From positions 1-14,453 of the forward strand of contig CAYXJR010000098.1 of the NCBI GenBank assembly GCA_964465145.1: a DNA stretch of 14,453 nucleotides, written 5' to 3'. This document shows positions 1 through 6,764 of this stretch, piece after piece. The DNA comes from JAUVKA01 sp964465145 (GTDB lineage: Bacteria > Bacteroidota > Bacteroidia > Bacteroidales > UBA12481). Both the position numbers and the translations under genes were made by a program. Position 1 is the first letter of the stretch, and each line of letters begins with the position of its first letter. The notes beneath the pieces were generated by a model. That model worked only from the letters and a program-made list of their open reading frames with translations, did not search any database and was not told the origin of the DNA.

Positions 1-23
1 AACATAACCAATTGATTATCAAC

Positions 24-707
24 ATGTCAGGTGCTTTAACAGCAAACCCTATATAGGACAAAGGATGGTCAAACTCAGGTTGATGTCAAGTTTGATAAAG
101 AAACAGTTTGGCTGAATCTAAAACAAATGACAGAATTATTTCAGAGGGATAAGTCTGTAATATCCAGGCACATAAATAACATATTCAAAGAGAAGGAGCT
201 GGGCCGGGAATCAGTTGTTGCAAAAAATGCAACAACTGCGAGTGATGGAAAATTATATCAGGTTGATTTTTATAATCTTGACGTTATAATATCGGTAGGA
301 TACAGAATTAAATCAAGGCGGGGAACCGAATTCAGGATCTGGGCCAATAAAGTACTAAAAGAATACTTGGTTAAAGGTTTCTCTATTAATGAAAAAAGAC
401 TTTCTCAGCAGAATAATCAACTAAAAGACCTGCAGGAGTCTGTTAAATTGCTTGGTGAGGTTATCAGGTACAAAGAACTTACAAATGATGAAAGTATTGG
501 TCTTTTAAGGATAATTTCAGATTATGCCTACGCTTTGGACCTGATGGATCAATATGATTATCAAAAGCTTGAAATCACAGAAACATCAGGTAAAGAATCC
601 CGGATAATGCCCTGGTAGCATTAACCCTGATGATAGCGGTTAGCAAACCTGAGGAGAAGGATGTGATGATAAAGGTTATTGTTAACCTGATTAACAAAAA
701 GAATTAA
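24..707 (+). pseudogene. Broken RhuM/Fic-type (death-on-curing) protein gene
   Basis: This is the remnant of a RhuM-type 'virulence' protein with a C-terminal Fic domain, a family of putative AMP-transferase toxins. An ATG at 24 opens a frame that stops at 54-56. Conserved family sequence then starts in another frame (DGQTQVDVKFDKETVWL, from about 64), so a TA-dinucleotide loss near 50-55 is likely. The frame runs through the DNA-binding-like N-terminal part (MTELFQRDKSVISRHINNIF at 127) to DLMDQYDYQKLEI and stops at 616-618. In a second frame from 603 the sequence encodes DNALVALTLMIAVSKPEEKD and ends in NLINKKN at 705-707, which matches the extreme C-terminus of the family. About 130 residues between these pieces, including the catalytic H-x-x-D-G-N-K-R loop, are missing by comparison with remembered full-length members. 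A shorter 163-residue protein (127-618) could still be made but would lack Fic activity. Confidence 0.8.
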
Positions 708-875
708 GAATCCCGACCTGCCGATCCACTGATCAACCGATCCCTGGATTAACAAAATCACACCCACATAAACACTCACATCCGCTTGGCTGTTCCGGGA
801 TCTTGGTTTTTTCTTGTTTTCCCGGATTTAATTTCCTAGTTTTCAATTTTGGACTAAACTAACATCAACCCAACA

Positions 876-1334
876 ATGACTCCGGTATACAGCACACTTG
901 ATCAAGGATATGATTTTTTTGTTTCCGATAAATGGAAAAGGAATTACCATTTTAAAATATTAAGTTTTCATGTGCCTTCAGGCCTCCTTTCCAATGCAAT
1001 TGAAGTCGTTAAAGAGAAGGACAGGGAGCCCTATATTTTTAATGTTTTATCAGATATTGATGAGGAAAAATCAGAATCTGAAATATTGCTGAAGCATAAA
1101 ATACGAGATGGGATAAACAAAAGATTTCTGAAATACGAGAACGGAAAGTTTGAAATGAGAGATGAAGGTCGCTTGTCTGGTCGAATTGAATGGACTGATG
1201 AATTAAATGACTCATATTTTGATCTTTTTCTGATCGTTGACGGAAAAAGAGTGACAATAGAGAATTTTGTCCACATGCTTAATCCCTATTTCGGCTTCAA
1301 TTTCGATTTTGAAATCCGGGATCCTTCAGATTAG
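876..1334 (+). CDS. Small protein of unknown function (DUF7713-like C-terminus, tentative)
   Basis: This is an intact 152-residue soluble protein with no signal peptide or membrane segment. The start is the only ATG after an in-frame stop at 855-857, and no Shine-Dalgarno is visible, as elsewhere here. The second half (GRLSGRIEWTDELNDSYFDL, then LIVDGKRVTIENFVHML, then a terminal aromatic and acidic FNFDFEIRD) resembles my recollection of small uncharacterised proteins now called DUF7713, which have a G-R-I-x-W pattern followed by a V/I-D-G-K segment and an E-F stretch. That match is from memory and not verified. The function is unknown. It stands alone, with gene remnants on both sides and no operon partner, but its frame is undamaged, so it is probably still expressed. 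Confidence 0.65.
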   Translation: MTPVYSTLDQGYDFFVSDKWKRNYHFKILSFHVPSGLLSNAIEVVKEKDREPYIFNVLSDIDEEKSESEILLKHKIRDGINKRFLKYENGKFEMRDEGRLSGRIEWTDELNDSYFDLFLIVDGKRVTIENFVHMLNPYFGFNFDFEIRDPSD

Positions 1335-1381
1335 TATTGCAAAATTCAAATACAACACCAGCATTAATCCCATCGATTTAA

Positions 1382-1454
1382 ATGAAACTCCACCACTCCA
1401 CCATCCGCTACTCCGCCTCCGACCTGGTTAATTACCTGGGATGTAAATATATCA
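1382..1454 (+). repeat. Direct repeat, copy 1 (nuclease gene 5' end)
   Basis: This 73-base segment aligns without gaps to 3702-3774 with 10 mismatches. Most mismatches sit between bases 16 and 27 of the repeat. Similarity begins at the ATG and ends abruptly after the codon for the tyrosine in C-K-Y-I, consistent with paralogous gene 5' ends rather than transposon ends. Confidence 0.85.
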
Positions 1455-1522
1455 TCAAGGGAGGTTCAGGTGCAAAGAGGTTTATTGAGGTGGATAGGAA
1501 ACTGGTTGAGAGGAAGTTGTAA
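1382..1522 (+). pseudogene. 5' stub of a TM0106-type RecB-like nuclease gene (copy 1)
   Basis: This 46-codon reading frame starts MKLHHSTIRYSASDLVNYLG and keeps the family's opening S-A-S-D-L-x-x-Y-L-x-C motif to residue 24. It then switches to an unrelated tail (KGGSGAKRFIEVDRKLVERK) and stops at 1520-1522. Intact TM0106-family proteins are several hundred to over a thousand residues long, with a PD-(D/E)XK nuclease and often a helicase part, so nearly everything is gone. The first 73 bases match the 5' end of the second copy at 3702 at 63 positions. A strong terminator follows 42 bases after the stop. One reading is that an internal deletion joined the 5' end of the gene to its own 3' tail. 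I cannot confirm that the tail belongs to the same gene. Confidence 0.7.
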
Positions 1523-1564
1523 AACCCATTACCAAGGGTTGGCTGGAGTCCAAGCATACGATTT

Positions 1565-1599
1565 ACCAACGGTTGGCTGAAGCCCAACCGTTGGTTTTT
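1565..1599 (+). terminator. Rho-independent terminator with perfect 12-bp stem
   Basis: The stem arms are A-CCAACGGTTGG (1565-1576) and CCAACCGTTGG-T (1584-1595), perfectly complementary, with a 7-base loop CTGAAGC and a T run at 1595-1599. It would end transcription arriving from 1382-1522 or further upstream. Just before it, 1531-1555 (CCAAGGGTTGGCTGGAGTCC and following) looks like a degenerate second copy of the same hairpin. Confidence 0.85.
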
Positions 1600-1843
1600 A
1601 GCATTATTGATAAATGGAATTCCCCTGTTCCCCGTTAACTGATCCCTGTTCTGTCATTGTTTTTATAATTTTATTTGGTTACTTTTCTGATGAGAACTAA
1701 ACCAATGGAATTCATATGATAAATTTGAATCTTCCTGACATCATTAGCCAATTAACAATGATTTATACTGGAAATAAATATGTAATATGTGAATATTCGA
1801 TTTGTACGCCACATGTAATAGAAAGATAAAAACGCAAATATTA
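1600..1843. other. Intergenic region upstream of the deaminase/GHKL gene
   Basis: This AT-rich stretch runs from the terminator to the next gene and must hold that gene's promoter. I could not place a convincing Bacteroidota -33/-7 pair. A 37-codon open frame at 1716-1829 (starting MINLNLPDIISQ) ends 14 bases before the next start. It has no recognisable similarity and may be chance. Confidence 0.35.
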
Positions 1844-3346
1844 ATGGCTCAAAAATATAAGCCTGTTGAGTTAATGGCTCTAGCCATTGAAGAAATGAAG
1901 AAATCTGTATCGGATTTAGGTAGAGAAGACAACAAAATTAATCCCAAAGTGGGTGTTGTATTGGCTACACCAGATGGAGAGATTTTAAGTACAGCACATA
2001 GAGGTGAACTTAGAGAGGGAGATCATGCTGAGTTTACTATTTTAGAAAGAAAAAACAGAGATAAAGATTTAACTGGAATGGTGGTTTATGCCACTTTGGA
2101 GCCCTGTTCGCCCGGCGCTAGAAATCACCCTAAATTTATCTTGTGCCGAGCGTATTTTTAACGCTAGAATAGGCAAGATATACATCGGTTATATTGACCC
2201 TGATCCTACTGTTGCTGGTGAAGGGAGAGACTTTCTTAAATTCAACAACATTGATATTGACTTCTTTCCAAAACATCTGCAAGAACAAATTTATGCGGAA
2301 AATATACAATTTTTTGATCAGGCAGAAATAAGAGCCAAAGAAGAAAAGAGAAAGCAATTTGAGTCACCACTCAAGCCCTTTGAACAGCCTCTTGATCATT
2401 TTGACATCAGCTCATTATCTGATGAAGCCCAAGATGACATGATCACAAGAATGTCCCTTCCTTACAACCCTGGAAGTGATGGCTTTTTTCATTATTTATC
2501 AGATTTGAATTTATTAGGAAGGCCTAAACGTTCCAAGATGATAAAGCCCACTGGTTTAGGCCTGTTGATTTTGGGAAGAAATCCACAAACAAACTGCCCT
2601 CAAGCTAGAATCAAGTTTACGATTGAAAGGGAAAATCAGGAACCTTTCATTGCTGAAATAGAAGGTCCAATTCTTCTGATGCCTAAAAAAGTGGAGGACT
2701 TATTGGATGCCGCATTCTTGACAGAAATCAATCGAGAAGGTTTTCATAGAGAAGAACTCACCAAAGTATCCAAGAAGTTACTCCGAGAATTGATTATTAA
2801 TGCGATAGTTCATAGAGATTATTCCATTGAAGGTTCTCAAATTAAAGTCATTGCCAGTGCAGATAAGATAGAAGTTTGGAGTCCAGGCAAACCTTTATTT
2901 AGCATGGATAAGTTCAGGTCCTTTGATGTCCCTTCTCAAAGCAGAATCCCAAAATTGCATATATCTTTTACAAAACAAAATTGGTGGAAGAACGCAATAT
3001 TGGAATGAGAGAATTAAAAAGCTATAAAGATAATAATAGCGTAAAGGCTCCTTCCTTTCGTATGGAAGAACCATACTTTGTTATTACAGTTTTTAGAGCG
3101 ACAATTCCGGCAGGAGAATTTGCTCTTACTCAGGAGGAACAAGACAACCCATTACTTAGAGGCCTAAACGAAAAACAAATTCGTCTTTATCGTTATGTGG
3201 TTGAATATGGGCCGGTTAGCTCCGGTGATTACGCAAATGTGATTGGCAAATCTGACCGTACCATTCGTAATTATTATAAAGGCATGGAAAAAGTACTGAA
3301 GCAAGAAGGTTCCGGACCAGCTACTAAATATGCCCTCAGAGAATGA
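1844..3346 (+). pseudogene. Cytidine-deaminase-fold / GHKL-ATPase (RecG C-terminal-like) fusion, two frameshifts
   Basis: Read across frames, this is one protein of about 500 residues. Residues 1-100 form a zinc deaminase-like domain: H-A-E at 61-63, E-P-C at 86-88, and the third ligand in LSCAER just after the first frameshift. A linker follows, then a GHKL/HATPase_c_4 domain of the RecG-C-terminal type with its N-box (LRELIINAIVHRDYS, E at 2787, N at 2799) and IEVWSPGKP. The end is a winged-helix-like tail. An extra T in 2135-2137 (TTT for TT) shifts the frame, so frame 1 stops at 2159-2161. One A lost at 2945-2946 shifts it again: SRIPKLHI should read SRNPKIAYIFY, continuing as KLVEERNIGMREL. 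The ATG at 1844 is preferred to the upstream TTG at 1802 because similarity starts with MAQKYKPVELM. I recall intact bacterial homologues annotated only as ATP-binding proteins. Substrate and role are unknown. Sequencing error at two short runs is the alternative to true decay. Confidence 0.8.
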
Positions 3347-3367
3347 ATAGTGCAATTTAGGAAATGC

Positions 3368-3471
3368 TATCCGGAAAAAAAGAAGCTCTATCCGGAAATT
3401 TTCCGGATAAGTAATTCTGCCGGATAAGCTATCCGGAAAAAATAAATCAGATAACTGGAAATTTCCGGAAA
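3368..3471. repeat. Cluster of TATCCGGAAA inverted repeats
   Basis: Six TCCGGA-type motifs lie within about 105 bases. TATCCGGAAA is at 3368-3377 and 3389-3398, and its reverse complement TTTCCGGATA at 3400-3409, so the last two form a near-continuous palindrome. CCGGATA (3420-3426) and TATCCGG (3430-3436) form a second hairpin with loop AGC. TTTCCGGAAA at 3462-3471 is itself palindromic. The cluster directly follows the stop of the deaminase/GHKL pseudogene. No T tract follows any hairpin, so it is not a standard terminator. It could be an operator array, a small mobile-repeat remnant or a decayed coding repeat. Confidence 0.75.
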
Positions 3472-3504
3472 CAGACAAATGCAAAATGTGCCTGCAAGTG
3501 ATTA

Positions 3505-3705
3505 ATGGCTACTGGTGTCGAAAGAATCCAGAGTGGGTTTATTAAAATGTAGGAATTCGACAAAGTGGGTCTTACCTTTGAAAGTATTGTCGTAAAAGAC
3601 AAATACAAGCATCTATTTGATGAACAGACTGTGATCGAAGCAGCAGAACGACATAAAAAATTTACAAAAAGCAGCAGTTACGGTTTAATTATACCCCCCC
3701 CATGA
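3505..3705 (+). pseudogene. Unrecognised coding fragment with in-frame stop
   Basis: From ATG 3505 the frame reads MATGVERIQSGFIKM, meets TAG at 3550-3552, then continues in the same frame as EFDKVGLTFESIVVKDKYKH and HLFDEQTVIEAAERHKKF until TGA at 3703-3705. The segment after the stop has protein-like composition, but I do not recognise the family. It may be a piece of a larger lost gene or an untranslated open stretch. It abuts the second nuclease 5' end. Confidence 0.3.
3694..3701 (+). repeat. C8 homopolymer directly before a start codon
   Basis: Eight consecutive C residues end at the base before the ATG of the nuclease 5' fragment at 3702. The equivalent position before copy 1 (1382) has TTTAA instead. 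Such tracts slip easily, but here the gene downstream is already broken. Confidence 0.7.
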
Positions 3706-3774
3706 AACTCCACCACCAATCAATCCATTACTCCGCCTCCGACCTGGTGAATTACCTGGGATGCAAGTATATCA
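3702..3774 (+). repeat. Direct repeat, copy 2 (nuclease gene 5' end)
   Basis: This is the partner of 1382-1454, identical at 63 of 73 positions. Together they flank the terminator, the deaminase/GHKL pseudogene and the TCCGGA cluster in the same orientation. Confidence 0.85.
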
Positions 3775-4040
3775 CAGAGCTTGACCGGCAGGTGGTTCTT
3801 GGTAGACTGGCTCCACCTGACTGGAAAAATCCGGCGTTGGAATTGCTGCAAAAGAAAGGGCAGGCTTTTGAAGAGGCTTATGTTGAGCATCTGAAAACGG
3901 AAGGCCTAAAGGTTTGCGAATTGGACGGCCGGGATGATAATGCAGCAGTGGAGGCAATGAAGCAAGGCTATGATATCATTACCCAGGCCAGGTTCGCAAA
4001 GGATCTTTTACAAACTTTTAAAGGCCGTATTTACTCATAA
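3702..4040 (+). pseudogene. Truncated TM0106-type RecB-like nuclease gene (copy 2)
   Basis: The frame encodes 112 residues. Residues 1 to about 103 match the start of TM0106-family RecB-like nucleases: SASDLVNYLGCKYITELDR (the S-x-x-D-L-x-x-x-L-x-C segment that opens the nuclease fold), then LLQKKGQAFEEAYVEHLKTE and AMKQGYDIITQARFA. Family proteins continue with the nuclease core and usually a helicase portion; both are absent. From about 4010 the reading frame runs into the 3' end of the opposite-strand PLD gene, whose stop is at 4018-4020, and terminates at 4038-4040. The last roughly nine residues are therefore probably not native. The simplest reading is that arrival of the PLD gene, or a deletion joining to it, removed the rest. 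A functional product is very unlikely. Family assignment is from remembered sequence patterns. Confidence 0.75.
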
Positions 4041-4866
4041 GTTTCTTACAGTATTCAACCTCTTCTGGTGAAAAAAGTGATTCATATTTTGTCCTTGACA
4101 CAAGATATTCAAGCGATAGTTCTACTTTATGTGGGATGTATTGTTCTAATTTTCTGAAACCAGATTTCATATCCCCAGAATAAATTTCATCATTTAATAT
4201 TCTCTTTACAAACTCAACGCCTCCTCCATCTGACTTCATCCTGTCAAAGAAAAAAGGACTTGGCGGAATTCCAAGTTCAACAGCTTTATCACTTGATTTT
4301 TTAACATCTTCCTCAAATTCTTTTCTGAGTTCTATTTCTTTTTCGTCAAGCTCGGACATTATTTTGTTTGAGTCTTTTGAGTATTTCGAATAAGCTTGAA
4401 AAGCTGCAAAATCTTCAACATAATAAGATATCTTATCACAGAAATAATTAAATTTTGTTTTAAACTTTAGAAATAAAACTGCATCCTCCTTTGAATCTGT
4501 GTCAAGAAGAATAAGTAAAATATTCTCCTCATTATTTTTAGCATAATAGGACCAATTGTATGACCCGTTAATCAATACGTTATCATCAATAATACAAAAT
4601 TTGTGGTGCAGAAAATTTTTAGTTGCTATGTGTATTTTCCCTCCATTTTTAATCAAATCTTTGAATTTTGATGTATTTCTGAAATTTTCTTTCGAATCAC
4701 TTATTACGATACCTACTTGAACTCCCCCTTCCTGTTTTTTAGTTAATGCCCTTATAATATCTTCATCGGTTAGCCAGGCCATAGCTACATTGATATCGGT
4801 TTTAGCTTTAGAAAGGGTATTTATGATCTCTTTCTTGATATCTTTAAAATGTACATCTATTTTCAT
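4018..4866 (-). CDS. Phospholipase D-family (single HKD) protein, putative nuclease
   Basis: This is an intact 282-residue cytoplasmic protein. It carries one HKD motif: H87-x-K89-x4-D94 in FLHHKFCIIDD, followed by the usual G101-S102-x-N104 and an acidic E113/E114. PLD-family enzymes with one HKD normally act as dimers; small bacterial ones are often DNA or RNA nucleases, but substrate cannot be read here. A charged, probably coiled-coil stretch spans about 160-190. The C-terminal 65 residues (GGGVEFVKRIL, then SGFRKLEQ, ELSLEYLV and ESLFSPEEVEYCKKL) resemble a short module I recall at the ends of unrelated bacterial proteins. Base composition differs from the neighbours: 17 G+C in 60 at 4381-4440 against 30 in 60 at 5521-5580 in recD, suggesting transfer. 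Its 3' end overlaps the truncated nuclease frame by 23 bases, and its 5' end faces recD with 59 bases between. Start: ATG with no visible Shine-Dalgarno. Confidence 0.85.
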   Translation of the reverse strand: MKIDVHFKDIKKEIINTLSKAKTDINVAMAWLTDEDIIRALTKKQEGGVQVGIVISDSKENFRNTSKFKDLIKNGGKIHIATKNFLHHKFCIIDDNVLINGSYNWSYYAKNNEENILLILLDTDSKEDAVLFLKFKTKFNYFCDKISYYVEDFAAFQAYSKYSKDSNKIMSELDEKEIELRKEFEEDVKKSSDKAVELGIPPSPFFFDRMKSDGGGVEFVKRILNDEIYSGDMKSGFRKLEQYIPHKVELSLEYLVSRTKYESLFSPEEVEYCKKLMSKYGL

Positions 4867-4925
4867 AAATTTAGCATATTGAGCAGTTTCATAAAATTAT
4901 ACCAATTTTCTGAGAAAATTTTCCT
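4867..4925. promoter_or_regulatory. Divergent PLD/recD intergenic region with hairpin before recD start
   Basis: These 59 bases must contain the start signals for the minus-strand PLD gene and probably for the recDCB operon. A perfect inverted repeat, AATTTTCT-G-AGAAAATT (4904-4920), ends five bases before the recD ATG at 4926. It could be a regulator site, or an RNA hairpin limiting ribosome access. No purine-rich ribosome site is present. I could not fix promoter elements. Confidence 0.5.
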
Positions 4926-6752
4926 ATGCCCGAACCAATTGATATCCATAAAACCTTTGCCTCTTATTTCACCGGAATCGAACCCTGGGCCTACGCCGTT
5001 TCAGAAGTCCTGGAGCAAGGTAGCATCTGTCTTGATGTGAATCGTTACTTGGAATTGCTGGATCAGGGACTGGCCGAAAACCCATTAGCCAACTCTTCAG
5101 TTAAATTGATTTCTAAATCCCTGGAGAAAAGCGAGCATGTTTCAATGGACCCCGGCAAAATTCATCGGCCTTTTATTTTTGAAAATGGCCGGTTGTATAT
5201 GCAAAGATATTTTGTTTATCAAACAAGGATAGTTGAGAAAATCAAATCACTTATTGAAGAAGAGGGGAAATATATCGAAAGCAGAAAAAATTGCTTGCTT
5301 CAATGTAAAGATTTGATAAAAAGGATATTTCCTGATCAGGAAGATGACAGCGGGACCACCATTGAAAGAATCAACTGGCAAAAAGTAGCTGCCCTGAATA
5401 CCTGCCTTAATAATTTTTCAATAATCACCGGCGGGCCCGGAACCGGTAAAACAACTACGGTGGCTAAAATCCTGACTGTCCTATATCACCAGAACCCGGA
5501 ACTGAAAGTGGCCCTGGCAGCACCAACGGGAAAGGCAGCTGCAAGAATGGCTGAATCACTGCATCTTGCAAAGGAATCCATTGCCGGAATAACAGATGAA
5601 ATAAGGAAGTTGTTCGATACCATGGTTCCGAAAACCATCCACCGGTTGCTGGAAACTCAACCCCAAAGTACCTTATTCAGGCATAATTCTGAAAATCCTC
5701 TTGAATATGACATGATCATTATTGATGAGGCATCAATGGTCGACAGCGCTTTGATGTATAAACTTATTGAGGCTGTGCGGCCTGAGAACAGGATCATTTT
5801 ACTGGGCGATAAAAACCAGCTGGCTTCTGTTGAGGCAGGCAGTATCTTTGGCGACCTGTGCCGGACACAAAGTGAATTGATGAACCAAATTAATGAGGAT
5901 AGATTTAATTTCTGTAATGACAATTTCGGCATCCAGATTCCTGAAGATTATAAATTGAAGGATAGCGGAGGGAACCAGCTTTTTGATCATATTATCCAGT
6001 TGAAAAGGAATTACAGAACGGAAAGCCAGGAAATTAACACCATGTGCTCTCTTATCATTGATAATGCCCCTGGTAAGATAGCTGAGTTTATCAGCCTGGA
6101 TTATGAGAACAAACCCGTGATCTTCGATAATTCCTATGATGCCAATATTCTTGACCAATGGGCGCTGGCCTATATGGAATATATAGTTGAGGAGAATATA
6201 GTTGAGGCCCTAAAAAAGCTTAACCGCATCAGGGTGCTTTGTGCTGTAAGGGAAGGCAGGCGGGGGATTTATATGATCAATAAGCATATTGAACAATTCC
6301 TGAAATCCAGGGTTAATAATCCGAACCTTTTCATGCCTTCTTCCGGTTTTTATCATAACCAGATCATCATTGTTACATCCAATAATTATGAACTTGGTGT
6401 ATTTAACGGCGATACCGGGCTTATAAGAAGGAGAAGTGAATCCGACCCCGTTCTTACGGCATATTTCGAAAGCAATGATCCGGAAAAACCGAAGGAAATC
6501 CCGCCGGGTTACCTGAATGATTATGAAACAGTATATGCCATGACCATACATAAAAGCCAGGGTTCGGAATATGATTCGGTTGCTGTGATACTGCCGGAAA
6601 ATGAGAATTCATTACTACTTACCCGTGAGTTACTTTATACTGGTATCAGTCGTGCCAGGAAAAAGGCGTTGATCCAGGCTCCTGTGAATGTTCTTTACAA
6701 AACTATCAGCAGGGAGGTTTCGAGGGCATCGGGTATCTGCGATCAATTTTAA
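4926..6752 (+). CDS. recD: RecBCD enzyme subunit RecD (5'-3' helicase)
   Basis: This is the alpha subunit of exonuclease V, a superfamily 1B 5'-to-3' DNA helicase that works with RecB and RecC at double-strand ends. It has 608 residues, the length of the E. coli protein. Motifs: Walker A GGPGTGKT at 169-176; further helicase sequence APTGKAAARM just downstream; Walker B IIIDEASM with D267-E268; LLGDKNQLASVEAGSI around 292-307; MTIHKSQGSEYDSV from 539; and YTGISRARKK from 571. The N-terminal domain before Walker A (about 165 residues) fits RecD rather than the longer RecD2 type, and recC and recB follow directly. The ATG at 4926 lies after a hairpin and lacks a Shine-Dalgarno. The stop is 12 bases before recC, so the genes are co-transcribed. 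All core helicase motifs look intact. Confidence 0.95.
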   Translation: MPEPIDIHKTFASYFTGIEPWAYAVSEVLEQGSICLDVNRYLELLDQGLAENPLANSSVKLISKSLEKSEHVSMDPGKIHRPFIFENGRLYMQRYFVYQTRIVEKIKSLIEEEGKYIESRKNCLLQCKDLIKRIFPDQEDDSGTTIERINWQKVAALNTCLNNFSIITGGPGTGKTTTVAKILTVLYHQNPELKVALAAPTGKAAARMAESLHLAKESIAGITDEIRKLFDTMVPKTIHRLLETQPQSTLFRHNSENPLEYDMIIIDEASMVDSALMYKLIEAVRPENRIILLGDKNQLASVEAGSIFGDLCRTQSELMNQINEDRFNFCNDNFGIQIPEDYKLKDSGGNQLFDHIIQLKRNYRTESQEINTMCSLIIDNAPGKIAEFISLDYENKPVIFDNSYDANILDQWALAYMEYIVEENIVEALKKLNRIRVLCAVREGRRGIYMINKHIEQFLKSRVNNPNLFMPSSGFYHNQIIIVTSNNYELGVFNGDTGLIRRRSESDPVLTAYFESNDPEKPKEIPPGYLNDYETVYAMTIHKSQGSEYDSVAVILPENENSLLLTRELLYTGISRARKKALIQAPVNVLYKTISREVSRASGICDQF

Positions 6753-6764
6753 AAGCTTTGCGGA

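Noticed and set aside
1531..1599. Two-unit repeat of the CCAAGGGTTGG/CCAACGGTTGG type as a CRISPR-like array
   Set aside because: There are only two units, one degenerate, each a self-complementary hairpin, with the second followed by a T tract. A terminator explains it.
2088..2134. Independent start of a second gene at 2088
   Set aside because: The ATG falls within the deaminase frame, and its first codons are out of frame with the conserved domain. Continuity across the indel at 2135-2137 explains the break better.
3164..3484. Long minus-strand open frame opposite the deaminase/GHKL tail and the TCCGGA cluster
   Set aside because: It lies antisense to conserved coding sequence and owes its length partly to the repeat cluster. 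Its residues match no pattern I know.
3347..3701. Insertion sequence or transposon end in the gap after the deaminase/GHKL gene
   Set aside because: I found no transposase-like frame, no paired terminal inverted repeats bounding a unit and no target duplication.
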